This document shows positions 9,225 to 17,815 of a stretch of 31,371 nt of DNA, in pieces. The first letter of the stretch is position 1, and each line of letters starts with the position of its first letter. The translations under genes were made by a program, and so were the position numbers. This DNA comes from an uncultured Christensenella sp. (GTDB lineage Bacteria > Bacillota > Clostridia > Christensenellales > Borkfalkiaceae), in NCBI GenBank assembly GCA_910578655.1, contig CAJTQE010000006.1, positions 1,294 through 32,664 of the forward strand. The letters are read 5' to 3'. The notes below the pieces were generated by a model, which saw only the letters and a program-made list of their open reading frames with translations, did no database searches and was not told where the DNA came from.

Positions 9225-10047
9225 TGAATTGATATTACGCGCGCTCAGAGAAGATATTACAAGCGAGGACGTTACCACCAACGCGATTATGCGCGAAAGA
9301 GCGGAGGGCAGCGTTCAGCTTATCGCGAAAGCCGACGGAATTATATGCGGTCTTCGGGTGTTTGAAAGAACGTTCAAACTGCTTGACGAAACCACCGTCG
9401 TCGAGTTCGCCGCCAAGGACGGCGACAGGGTGAAAAACGGTCAGATTATCGCTGTTGTGAAGGGCGACATAAGGGTTCTTCTTTCGGGCGAGAGGGTAGC
9501 TTTAAATTTTTTGCAGAGAATGAGTGGCATTGCAACATATACTGCCGAAACCGTTAAACTGCTTGCAGGCAGCAAAACCAGACTTCTCGATACGCGCAAA
9601 ACCACGCCGAATATGCGGCTCTTTGAAAAGTATGCCGTGACCTGCGGCGGAGGGTGCAACCACCGCTATAATCTTTCGGACGGAATACTGTTAAAGGACA
9701 ATCATATCGGCGCGGCAGGTTCGGTAACGAGGGCGGTTGAGCTTGCAAGGCAGTATGCTCCGTTTGTGAGAAAGATAGAGGTGGAGGTGGAAAACCTCGA
9801 TATGTGCCGCGAAGCTTTGGCGGCGGGCGCGGATATAATTATGCTTGACAATATGTCCGTAGAGGATATGAAAAAAGCCGTTGAAATGATAAACGGCAAA
9901 GCATTGACCGAGTGCAGCGGCAACGTCACTCGCGAAAATATCGCGGCTATAACGTCAACGGGCGTCGATTACGTTTCAAGCGGCGCACTGACCCATTCCG
10001 CACCGATACTCGATTTGTCTATGAAAAATCTTAAACGTACCGTTTAA
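9205..10047 (+). CDS. nadC: Nicotinate-nucleotide pyrophosphorylase (carboxylating)
   Basis: Quinolinate phosphoribosyltransferase, converting quinolinate and PRPP to nicotinate mononucleotide, CO2 and pyrophosphate. Hallmarks are LNFLQRMSGIAT, the DTRKTTPNMR loop, CGGGCNHRYNLSDGILLKDN with its PRPP/quinolinate-binding basic residues, the acidic VEVENLD strand and IIMLDNMS. Length (280 residues) is normal. Two adjacent ATGs (9202, 9205) follow an AAGGAGG site at 9192-9198; the second has the better 6-bp spacing and gives MNEINADELI. The ribosome binding site lies inside the nadB coding end and the genes overlap, implying co-translation. Confidence 0.95.
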   Translation: MNEINADELILRALREDITSEDVTTNAIMRERAEGSVQLIAKADGIICGLRVFERTFKLLDETTVVEFAAKDGDRVKNGQIIAVVKGDIRVLLSGERVALNFLQRMSGIATYTAETVKLLAGSKTRLLDTRKTTPNMRLFEKYAVTCGGGCNHRYNLSDGILLKDNHIGAAGSVTRAVELARQYAPFVRKIEVEVENLDMCREALAAGADIIMLDNMSVEDMKKAVEMINGKALTECSGNVTRENIAAITSTGVDYVSSGALTHSAPILDLSMKNLKRTV

Positions 10048-10048
10048 T

Positions 10049-10089
10049 AAAAAAGGAATTGCGTACTTCAACACGCAATTCCTTTTTTT
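10049..10089. terminator. Bidirectional terminator between nadC and the YitT pair
   Basis: A 16-bp perfect inverted repeat: A-tract, GGAATTGCGT, an 8-base loop, ACGCAATTCC, T-tract. It starts just after the nadC stop and overlaps the stop codon of the convergent membrane protein gene. Confidence 0.92.
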
Positions 10090-10972
10090 ATAAATCGCCC
10101 CAGCCCCGTCCCATAATTTCGCTTGTGTCGCAGAGAATTACGAAAGCGTCGGGCTCGACGTTATGCAGTTTCATTTTGAGCTTGAATGCTTCCATTTTAC
10201 GGCAGACGGTTATAAGCACAGTTCTTTCTTCGCCCGAATATCCGCCCTGTGCTTTAAACGAGGTGTAGCTTCGGTGCAGACCCTCTATAATGAACGGAGC
10301 GACTGTTTCGGGGTTGCGCGTAATAATCATCATATATTTGCTTTTCGCAATGCTTTCTATTACGCCGTCGATAAGGAACGACTTAGTGAAGAGTCCTAAA
10401 ACCGAGTACAGACCTATCTTCATATCCTTGAAGACGAAAAACGCCGAAACGGAAATTGCAAAGTCGGTAATCAGCAGCGCTACGCCGACGTCCTGCAAAC
10501 TTGTGTATTTCTTGATTATCAGCGCGATTATGTCCGTGCCGCCGGATGAGGCTTTGCAGTTGAAAATAATCGCACTGCCTGCGCCCGTCAACAGCATCGT
10601 GAACACAAATTCCAAAAACAGCTCGTCGGTGAGCGGAGTGTCCACGCGGTAGATAAGCTGCATAAGTTCCATTTCACCCGAATACGCAAGCGTGCAGTAA
10701 ACGGTTTTAAGCGAACAGCCCTTTCCCAAAAATATAAACCCGACTATCAGCAGAAATACATTAATTATCGTGGTAATTTCAGGCTGACCGAGCCAAGGGA
10801 CTTTGGGGGTAATAAATTCGCACAGAATAATCGAAAGTCCGCTTATGCCGCCCGACGCAAATTTGTTGGGCGCTTTAAAAAAATAGGTTCCGGCAGCCAT
10901 CAGCAGTATGCCGATATTCAACATTATCCAATACTTGACCGACTTCCAGCTCGGTTTTTTAAGTTTCTTCAC
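10088..10972 (-). CDS. YitT family membrane protein, second of a pair
   Basis: A 294-residue integral membrane protein with about five to six hydrophobic spans followed by a soluble DUF2179-type domain, the YitT architecture. Typical features are NKFASGGISGLSIIL in the first half, CKASSGGTDIIALIIKKYT in the middle, and a C-terminal domain containing GYSGEERTVLITVCRK and ending EIMGRGW. The function of YitT proteins is not settled; transport has been suggested. The start is a GTG whose GTGA overlaps the TGA stop of the upstream paralogue, with GGAGGA 6 bp before it, so the two are translationally coupled. Confidence 0.9.
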   Translation of the reverse strand: MKKLKKPSWKSVKYWIMLNIGILLMAAGTYFFKAPNKFASGGISGLSIILCEFITPKVPWLGQPEITTIINVFLLIVGFIFLGKGCSLKTVYCTLAYSGEMELMQLIYRVDTPLTDELFLEFVFTMLLTGAGSAIIFNCKASSGGTDIIALIIKKYTSLQDVGVALLITDFAISVSAFFVFKDMKIGLYSVLGLFTKSFLIDGVIESIAKSKYMMIITRNPETVAPFIIEGLHRSYTSFKAQGGYSGEERTVLITVCRKMEAFKLKMKLHNVEPDAFVILCDTSEIMGRGWGDL

Positions 10973-11928
10973 ACCGTTCCTCCAAAGCCTTTACCCATAA
11001 TTTCGTTTGCGTTTGAAATTATGATGAATGCGCTCGGGTCGATTTGCTTTATCTTTGTTTTCAGTTTCCACGCCTCGTTTCTTTTGCATATAGTAAGAAT
11101 GACTTTTTTCGGTTCGCCGCTGTAACCGCCCTTAGCTTCATACACGGTATAGCTGTGGTTGACTTCTTCTATTATGTATTTGCCTATCTCGTCGGGCATA
11201 CAGGTTATTACCGTAATATATTTCGTTCTGCCAAGCCCCTCTATAATGCTGTCCAGAAGGAAAGATTTGGCAAAAAGTCCCATAAAAGAGTAGAGGGCGA
11301 TTTCAATGCTTACCGAATATATCGTAATAGATACGACGATAAAGTCGACAACGAAGAGGGCAACGCCGATATTCAGCCGCGTATATTTTTTCAATATCAG
11401 CGCAATTATGTCCGTGCCGCCGGATGAAGCGCCGCAGTTGAAGATGAGTGCACCGCCCACGCCGAATAACAGTATAGAGTAGGTAAGGGCGAGGAAAGTG
11501 CTTCCGCCCGTGACGGGGTGCTGAATGTCCGCAACTTTTCCGATTAACTCGAAAAGGTAAATAAGCCCCGTGTACAGTGCGGAGGAATATATGGTTTTAA
11601 CCGTACACTGTTTGCCCAGAACTACCAGCCCCAGCAACAGCAACGCGCCGTTAATGATGACCATCCAGATACCTTGCGACAGCGCGACTTTTTCCAAAAT
11701 GAAAGCAATACCTGCCACTCCGCCGAGAGTTATGTTGTTCGGCGTTTGGAAGAAATATACGCTTATTGCCATTATCAGACTGCCTATCGTAATAAAAACC
11801 CATTGCATAAGCGAATTCATTTTTTTTCTTCTTGGCGATACGGGTTTCGCCAAAGGCGCTGCGGTTGTTTCCTGCAAAGGTGTGTCGGTGATTTCGGGGG
11901 TGGATTCGTTCTTTTCTTCGATGTTCAT
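10969..11928 (-). CDS. YitT family membrane protein, first of a pair
   Basis: A 319-residue paralogue of the downstream gene. A Glu/Pro/Thr-rich cytoplasmic N-terminal extension (about 35 residues) is followed by several membrane spans and the family segments NNITLGGVAGIAFIL and CGASSGGTDIIALILKKYT. It ends in a DUF2179-like domain with GYSGEPKKVILTICKR and NEIMGKGFG. The two proteins align along their whole length apart from the extension, so they are a tandem duplication and could form a heteromer. The ATG at 11928 has no Shine-Dalgarno sequence and is 9 bases behind a -10 box. Confidence 0.9.
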   Translation of the reverse strand: MNIEEKNESTPEITDTPLQETTAAPLAKPVSPRRKKMNSLMQWVFITIGSLIMAISVYFFQTPNNITLGGVAGIAFILEKVALSQGIWMVIINGALLLLGLVVLGKQCTVKTIYSSALYTGLIYLFELIGKVADIQHPVTGGSTFLALTYSILLFGVGGALIFNCGASSGGTDIIALILKKYTRLNIGVALFVVDFIVVSITIYSVSIEIALYSFMGLFAKSFLLDSIIEGLGRTKYITVITCMPDEIGKYIIEEVNHSYTVYEAKGGYSGEPKKVILTICKRNEAWKLKTKIKQIDPSAFIIISNANEIMGKGFGGTV

Positions 11929-11937
11929 AGCGAGATA

Positions 11938-11966
11938 AATATATCAAACGTCAAAAGTAATGTCAA
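11938..11966 (-). promoter_or_regulatory. Promoter of the YitT pair, leaderless
   Basis: Reading the minus strand: TTGACA (11966-11961), exactly 17 bp, then TATATT (11943-11938), and the ATG at 11928 after nine more bases. There is no ribosome binding site. The elements are near consensus, so this is the strongest of the leaderless-type starts on sequence quality. Confidence 0.7.
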
Positions 11967-12035
11967 TTCAATTACCGCAAAATAAAAAAAATACAAATTT
12001 CACAGAAAATGACAGAATAAAGATATGCAAGTTTG

Positions 12036-12064
12036 TTGATTTGTCGTAAAATTTATTGTATAAT
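12036..12064 (+). promoter_or_regulatory. Promoter of the LRR surface gene
   Basis: TTGATT (12036-12041), a 17-bp spacer and a consensus TATAAT (12059-12064). It gives a leader of roughly 90 bases to the ATG at 12164. The pattern differs from the housekeeping genes, which have almost no leader. Confidence 0.65.
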
Positions 12065-12094
12065 CTTATTTGTAGTATTATATCTCATAGTGTA

Positions 12095-12112
12095 GCCTGC
12101 GCTTTTGCAGGC
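12095..12112 (+). promoter_or_regulatory. Small hairpin in the leader of the LRR surface gene
   Basis: GCCTGC and GCAGGC flank a six-base loop near the 5' end of the predicted leader. There is no T-tract, so it is not a terminator; it may stabilise the mRNA or affect translation. Confidence 0.4.
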
Positions 12113-12163
12113 AATTTACGGAGATATGATAAATATACTTGTTTTTTCAAAAGGAGTGAAGCT

Positions 12164-15100
12164 ATGAGTATATCCAAGAAAATCCTTACGGCAGCGTTGG
12201 CGTTTTTAAGTGCTGTCTGCATTGCAGTCGCTCTGCTTTTGACGCCTCTGTTTACGTCTGCCGCAGAGCCGCAGGAAGTTGCCGGAGAAGCGCACTTTAC
12301 CATTGAGGGAGGCGAATTTAAAGGTCTGAACGCGGAGGGTATTAAAAAAGTAGGAAAACAACCGTCAAAGATTCTCATTCCGGAAAACCTCGTGACGAAA
12401 ATCGCGTCGGGCGGAACTGAAGGGGTAAGTACGCTTTTCGGTGAAGCCGCGCCTTACATCGTGGAAATCGAGTTTGAAAAAGCCAGCCAGATAACGTCTA
12501 TCGGCAGCCGCGCGTTTGCAGGGCTTAACAAACTTATCGGAATCAATCTTGACTTGGCGACATCGCTTGAAACGGTGGGCGACGGCGCGTTTGAGGGCTG
12601 CTCATCGCTTACGGGTTTAAGCATAGCTTCGTCTACGGTTAAGGCGGTACCTGCAAACTTCGCAAAGGGCTGCGTATCGCTTAGCTCGCTCACCTTGACC
12701 AACGTCATAGAAGTTATAGGCGAAAGCGCGTTTGAGGGCTGTACGTCTTTGACGTCGTTCAGAATGCCCGAAAACGTTAAAACGATAGGCAATTTTGCTT
12801 TCAAGGGAAATAAATTCGATGCTGTAACCTTGCCCAAAACGCTTACTTCTATCGGTAAGGAAGCTTTCAACGGCTGTATTAAAATTACAGAATTGACAAT
12901 ACCGTCGGGAGTACAGAATATCGGAGCGGACGCATTTAAAGAGTGCAGCGCCATTAAAACTATAAATTATCTTGCCGAAAATGCAACGGTCGAAGGCGGC
13001 GGAAATCCGTTCTCCCTTTCTCAGGCGGCGTACGCGCAGTCTTCTGTCACCGTCAATATCGGCAATGTAACGGTTTTACCTCAGCTGCTTTTCTGTAAAA
13101 AGGAAACGGTGGGAGATAATACGGTTTACTCGGGACATAAAGGAATAAAGCAAGTAAACTTTAACGGCGTCAACCTTAACGGCGTTGGCGATTTCGGCGC
13201 GCATGCGTTTGCAAACTGTTCCTTTCTTGAGAAAGTTACTTTCACAAACTGTTTGGTCCCCGTTATAAACATCGGCGCATTTTCGGGCTGCACTTCCCTG
13301 AACACAATCGAAGGGCTTGAAAATATCGGCTTGCAAACGATAAAAGACAACGCGTTTGCAAACTGTTCCGCACTTCTGCGCGTTTTAATCGGAACGAAAG
13401 TTACCAGTATCGAAAACAATGCATTCGTCGGCTGTGAAAGACTTGTGGAGGTTGTGGACCTTTCAAGCGCTTTAACCATAACAAAAGGCTCGGCGGAAAA
13501 CGGCAGAGTTGCGGAAAACGCGCTGAAAGTTCAGACAGTTAAAGACAGCACGATTATTGATAGAGTTACTGTAACCGATTACGTATTTGCAGCGGCTGAA
13601 AAAAATTACCTGCTTGGATATACGGGCGAAAACAATAGTATAACATTGCCCGCAAATTATAAAGATTCAACTTATGACGTTTATAAGTTGGCGTTCAGCG
13701 ATAACGTAAAACTTACGGGCGTAAATATGCAGGACAGCAGCATTTCCGAAATCGGCGCAAAAGCGTTTGCAAACTGCACTTCGCTTAAAAACATAGTTTT
13801 CTCCAAGGAAACGGTTTCATTAGGTAATTATCTGCTTGAAAACTGTGCTTTGCTTAAAAAGGTAGATTTTAACGGAAACGTCAAAATAAAGGCGATAAAG
13901 CAGGGAACTTTCAAGGGCTGCAACGCGCTTGAAACAATAACTTTGCCTTTAAATATCGAAACGGTTGAGTTTCAGGCGTTTAAAAACTGTTCTCATTTAG
14001 TCACCGTAAACTTTACAAAGACCGACAAGGTTACGCCTGCGGCTCTTAAACAAATAGGTAATTCCGCATTCGAAGACTGTATACAACTTAAAGGAATTTC
14101 TCTTGCGGATACTAATTTGACTGCTATCGGGGACAATGCGTTCAAAGGCTGTACGTCATTAAGCTTTGTCGAGCTTCCCTCCCTTCCCGACAGCGGAACA
14201 TACGGCGCAAATCTTTTTGACGGCTGTGCGGAAGATTTACTTCTTATTTCTACCGGTAAAGAACAGTTCGAAAAAGACAAAGTCAAATTAAGTCAGTATG
14301 CGAATAAGCTTACTTACATAGTCAAGTTAAACCTTATATATCAAGAAAACGGCGTAGTGGACGGTGTTCATACTACCGACAGACTTTTCGGGAAGAGCGC
14401 CGGCTACGTTAAGGGCGATTATTCCTGGATAGAGACGGCGGCAATGCCTATACAGTCGGGATACAGCGTTTCAAGGTGGTATTCGGACAATACTTATGAG
14501 TCGGATAAACGCATTACTCTTGCAGATCTTACCCAAAAGCTCGGCGTTACCGGCGTTGAAGAAATTAATATTTACGCGCCTTACGTTGAAAAGCCTGCCC
14601 TCCAACCGAAGCTCGGCGACAGTGCGCCTGCATATGAGGAGGGTATGAATTGGAGATATGAGGCGGTAATTAGAAACTGTTTCCTCATCAATAATCAGCC
14701 GATTAGTTCTTTTGATTACGATAAATTTACGCTGAACGTAACGTCGCATACCTTTGAAAACGGTGAAGCCGACACTTCGTGGAGTTTCAGCAGGGACGGC
14801 GTAAATCAGGCAGGTAATTATACCGGCGTTCTTACCCTCAATGAAGAAAAGTACGGCGCTTGGAGCAGCCCGTTAGAGCTTAGGTTCAGGGTTCAGCCCA
14901 AAGTAATAGACGTTACCGATAAAATTATTTGGAGACCCAACGGCACGGGAACTCTGCTTCCCGAACTGGCCGGCGCCGAAACCGTTCTTTACTTCAACGA
15001 CGGCGACAGCGTGCCTTATATTGAAAAGGGCGACGGCGAGAGCATAAAGTCGGTGACGGTTGTAAATTCTTACGTTCTTTTCGTTAATAAGGAAATATCG

Positions 15101-17812
15101 ATTCACCTTGACTGGCGCGGCGCGCAGTACGGGGAAGTGGTTTCAGACTCTTATAAAAATATCAGCGGCACTACCGCCGGAACTTACAAAGCCGAAGTCG
15201 TTTTAAAGCCGACCAATAACTTTAAATTCAAAAGCTATAAGGAGGGTGAGCTTACGACTGAACAGGCGGAAAGGCTTGCAAAGCTGGGACTCACTTTCAG
15301 GCAGGACGGCGAAAACTTCGTAGTAACCAAAACCTGGTATATAGCAATTTCAAAGGGCAACCAGTTGGTTAACGGTAAAGGCGAACCTTACACCATTCCC
15401 GACGGCACGTTATGGAACTACCTTGAAACGGTTTCGTCCGTCCTCAATAATCCGCCTGAGGCGCTTTTGGGCAACGGAAAAGCAGCGGTTAGTTTTGCTT
15501 TGACGCTTGACGGCAAAACGGTAGGCGAGGCAAAAGCCGTTAACGGGAAGGGTCTTGCCATCAGTAATTATTATAGTTATATCAACTCGTCGATGCCTGC
15601 CGGCAATTATGAGATTACGTTCTTTATCTCCGCATACGAGGATAACGGACAGATAGTTTCGGGCAACACCAACGGTTACAAGTACGCATTTACCGTAGGC
15701 AAGGCAAAGCTTGCAGACTACGAAACGGAGGCGGCAAAGAGGGGTTTGCCCGACGCGGCATTGCCGTATAACGGCGACGTGCAGTTTGCGTCCGTCGGCG
15801 GCGTCGGACTCCTCGACGCGGAGCACCCGACCCGTCCGCAGGCTGACAGAAGCGGCATTTGGGAAGAGGAGGAATTTGACGGTTATTACAAAAACTTTAC
15901 CATTAATTATTTCGTAAAAGCCGGTCCTAAAAAAGACAATACTCAGCTCCCCGACAATTACTATCCCGAATCGGCTTATCCCGACGGTGCAGAGGGCGCA
16001 ATACCTTCTAAGGAAGGGGTGTACACGGTATTCTATCGCATTTTTGCACCCAACTTCGAAACGGCGGTTGAAGGCAAGTATGAACTTAAAATCACATTAA
16101 CGCTTCAGATGCCCACAGTCGGCGACGTTGATTTTACACGCGCTTCCGTACTTAACGACGTTAAGACTATGCTTTTAAAACAGCTTCCCGACAAGGAGCG
16201 CGCAGGATATACCACAATATACAGTTTAAGCGTCGAAGATGAAAAGGACGTGCCGCAGGATTTGCGCAACAGATACAGCGGCGGTATGTGCGATTCATAC
16301 GTTACGCTCGGCTATCACTACGTATTTATTCTTATCAACAAAGACGTAAAAGATTTCATTCTCTGGGATAAAGCGATTGTTGCCGATAACTACACTTCGT
16401 CCAATCTCGGCGGAAGCTACAGAAGCGACATATTAATTATCAAATTTAAAATCGCGGCAACGGAGAGAGAGGTTAAACCTCTTACCGTAAACAGATGGCA
16501 GTACGGCGAGTTTGACAAAGATTATCATCAGCCTACTTGGGAATTGCTGTTCAACAGAGATTACAATTCCTACTGGTTTGAGCTTGTTTCAAACGATAAT
16601 CCCAACGATATTTACTATTTCTATCCCGACGGAAGGGAATTCGGAGTAAACGAACTTGGCTTCGATAAAGCCCCTGCAGGACAATATACGCTTTGGGCGC
16701 ACGCTCCCGGCGACACGGCAAGCGGGATAAACGAGTTTACAAGCTATTGCGAAGCAACGGTAGATAAGGCTGAACTTCGGTTCAGTGAGATGCCCTTAAT
16801 CGACAGCTGGAACTACGGTAATTACACGGCGGAACACGTCGCTCCCGAATTTAAGCTCGGCGGCTTAGGCTACGAGGTTAAGGATAAACTTCAACTTAAA
16901 TACTGTGTGGAAACAGACTACAATTCAAGCAATCCGGCAAGCTCGAAACTTAAAGATATAGGTGCGCTTTTAATTGACGGACAGTTACCCGTCGGTACTT
17001 ATTACCTTGTGTATACTTTGACGGAAACCGACAACTTCCAGAGTTGGGGTTACGGCATTCGTTTCAGGGTCAACCCTGCACAGAATTATTGGGATACTTC
17101 GCCCATAATTCACGACTGGCTTTTCGGCGAATATTCTTCGGATAACCTGAATATCGTTTGCAGACCCCATTTCGGTAAAACCGAAAGCGTTAAATTCTCG
17201 TTCAAGAACGACGGTAATCTTACCACCTGGCAGCCCTCTATCGAAAAGTTAAACGGCTTTGACCCCGTTACGAAACAGCTTGGAGTCGGAACTTATCATT
17301 TCAAGGCTGAATTGCCTGCATCGGGCAACTACGGCGCGCTTACGTTTGAAACTATGTTCACGGTCATTCCGGCGCAAAACAGCTGGGTAACTGTTCCCGG
17401 CATCAAGGGTTGGGCAGAGGGCAGATATTCAAGCGACAATAAACCTGCGGCAGAGGCGCAGTTCGGTAACGAAAGCATAGTTTACAGAGTGACCGACGAG
17501 AGCGGCGAAAAGGTTTATTACGACAGTGCAAACGGCGATACGCTAAGCAAGCTTAACTCGCTTAAAATAGGTACTTACAAACTTACCGCAACGATTATCG
17601 GCAACGACAACTACGGTACTCTTACTTCCGAAGTATACTTCAACGTAGTGGAAGATTCGCTTGGAATTACGGGACTTATGGTCGCTATGATAATTTTCTC
17701 GGTAATTGCAGTTGCGCTTGCTGTTACCGGCATCGTGCTTTTGATACGCCGCAATAAGAAAGCAGAGGCGGAATTCCGCAAAGCGGTCAGAAACGAATTG
17801 AGGAGGAAATAA
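12164..17812 (+). CDS. Giant BspA-like LRR surface protein with C-terminal anchor
   Basis: An exported 1882-residue protein. It begins with a signal peptide (KKILTAALAFLSAVCIAVALL, cleavage near TSAAEP). Roughly 17 leucine-rich repeats of the BspA/LRR_5 type follow (about residues 105-700; recurring AFxxCxxLxxV, for example GAFEGCSSLTGL). A Listeria-Bacteroides-like repeat (about 725-815) and MBG/Ig-like beta domains come next. Four near-regular ~100-residue units start with W-x-x-G-x-[YF] at residues 1445, 1549, 1652 and 1750. The protein ends in a membrane span (about 1838-1860) and a short basic tail (RRNKKAEAEFRKAVRNELRR). There is no LPXTG, so it is held by the span and not by sortase. 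BspA-type LRRs usually mediate adhesion. An upstream in-frame ATG (12056) overlaps the promoter; the ATG at 12164 has AAAGGAGTG in front. The next gene starts 3 bp after the stop. Confidence 0.88.
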   Translation: MSISKKILTAALAFLSAVCIAVALLLTPLFTSAAEPQEVAGEAHFTIEGGEFKGLNAEGIKKVGKQPSKILIPENLVTKIASGGTEGVSTLFGEAAPYIVEIEFEKASQITSIGSRAFAGLNKLIGINLDLATSLETVGDGAFEGCSSLTGLSIASSTVKAVPANFAKGCVSLSSLTLTNVIEVIGESAFEGCTSLTSFRMPENVKTIGNFAFKGNKFDAVTLPKTLTSIGKEAFNGCIKITELTIPSGVQNIGADAFKECSAIKTINYLAENATVEGGGNPFSLSQAAYAQSSVTVNIGNVTVLPQLLFCKKETVGDNTVYSGHKGIKQVNFNGVNLNGVGDFGAHAFANCSFLEKVTFTNCLVPVINIGAFSGCTSLNTIEGLENIGLQTIKDNAFANCSALLRVLIGTKVTSIENNAFVGCERLVEVVDLSSALTITKGSAENGRVAENALKVQTVKDSTIIDRVTVTDYVFAAAEKNYLLGYTGENNSITLPANYKDSTYDVYKLAFSDNVKLTGVNMQDSSISEIGAKAFANCTSLKNIVFSKETVSLGNYLLENCALLKKVDFNGNVKIKAIKQGTFKGCNALETITLPLNIETVEFQAFKNCSHLVTVNFTKTDKVTPAALKQIGNSAFEDCIQLKGISLADTNLTAIGDNAFKGCTSLSFVELPSLPDSGTYGANLFDGCAEDLLLISTGKEQFEKDKVKLSQYANKLTYIVKLNLIYQENGVVDGVHTTDRLFGKSAGYVKGDYSWIETAAMPIQSGYSVSRWYSDNTYESDKRITLADLTQKLGVTGVEEINIYAPYVEKPALQPKLGDSAPAYEEGMNWRYEAVIRNCFLINNQPISSFDYDKFTLNVTSHTFENGEADTSWSFSRDGVNQAGNYTGVLTLNEEKYGAWSSPLELRFRVQPKVIDVTDKIIWRPNGTGTLLPELAGAETVLYFNDGDSVPYIEKGDGESIKSVTVVNSYVLFVNKEISIHLDWRGAQYGEVVSDSYKNISGTTAGTYKAEVVLKPTNNFKFKSYKEGELTTEQAERLAKLGLTFRQDGENFVVTKTWYIAISKGNQLVNGKGEPYTIPDGTLWNYLETVSSVLNNPPEALLGNGKAAVSFALTLDGKTVGEAKAVNGKGLAISNYYSYINSSMPAGNYEITFFISAYEDNGQIVSGNTNGYKYAFTVGKAKLADYETEAAKRGLPDAALPYNGDVQFASVGGVGLLDAEHPTRPQADRSGIWEEEEFDGYYKNFTINYFVKAGPKKDNTQLPDNYYPESAYPDGAEGAIPSKEGVYTVFYRIFAPNFETAVEGKYELKITLTLQMPTVGDVDFTRASVLNDVKTMLLKQLPDKERAGYTTIYSLSVEDEKDVPQDLRNRYSGGMCDSYVTLGYHYVFILINKDVKDFILWDKAIVADNYTSSNLGGSYRSDILIIKFKIAATEREVKPLTVNRWQYGEFDKDYHQPTWELLFNRDYNSYWFELVSNDNPNDIYYFYPDGREFGVNELGFDKAPAGQYTLWAHAPGDTASGINEFTSYCEATVDKAELRFSEMPLIDSWNYGNYTAEHVAPEFKLGGLGYEVKDKLQLKYCVETDYNSSNPASSKLKDIGALLIDGQLPVGTYYLVYTLTETDNFQSWGYGIRFRVNPAQNYWDTSPIIHDWLFGEYSSDNLNIVCRPHFGKTESVKFSFKNDGNLTTWQPSIEKLNGFDPVTKQLGVGTYHFKAELPASGNYGALTFETMFTVIPAQNSWVTVPGIKGWAEGRYSSDNKPAAEAQFGNESIVYRVTDESGEKVYYDSANGDTLSKLNSLKIGTYKLTATIIGNDNYGTLTSEVYFNVVEDSLGITGLMVAMIIFSVIAVALAVTGIVLLIRRNKKAEAEFRKAVRNELRRK
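16496..17655 (+). repeat. Four tandem ~100-residue W-G-Y units in the LRR protein
   Basis: Units begin RWQYGEF, SWNYGNY, DWLFGEY and GWAEGRY at nucleotides 16496, 16808, 17117 and 17411. Spacings are 104, 103 and 98 residues. Each has a following Pro-x-Phe-Gly-type stretch and a GTY or GQY strand near its end, as expected of stacked Ig-like domains just outside the membrane. Confidence 0.75.
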
Positions 17813-17815
17813 TTT

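Noticed and set aside
12056..12163. N-terminal extension of the LRR protein to an earlier in-frame ATG.
   Set aside because: It would begin within the promoter, has no ribosome site and would bury the signal peptide 36 residues inside.
12126..12167. A 13-codon ORF (MINILVFSKGVKL) overlapping the LRR gene start as ATGA.
   Set aside because: Its GGAG is only two bases from the ATG and the main gene has its own good ribosome site; the overlap may be chance.
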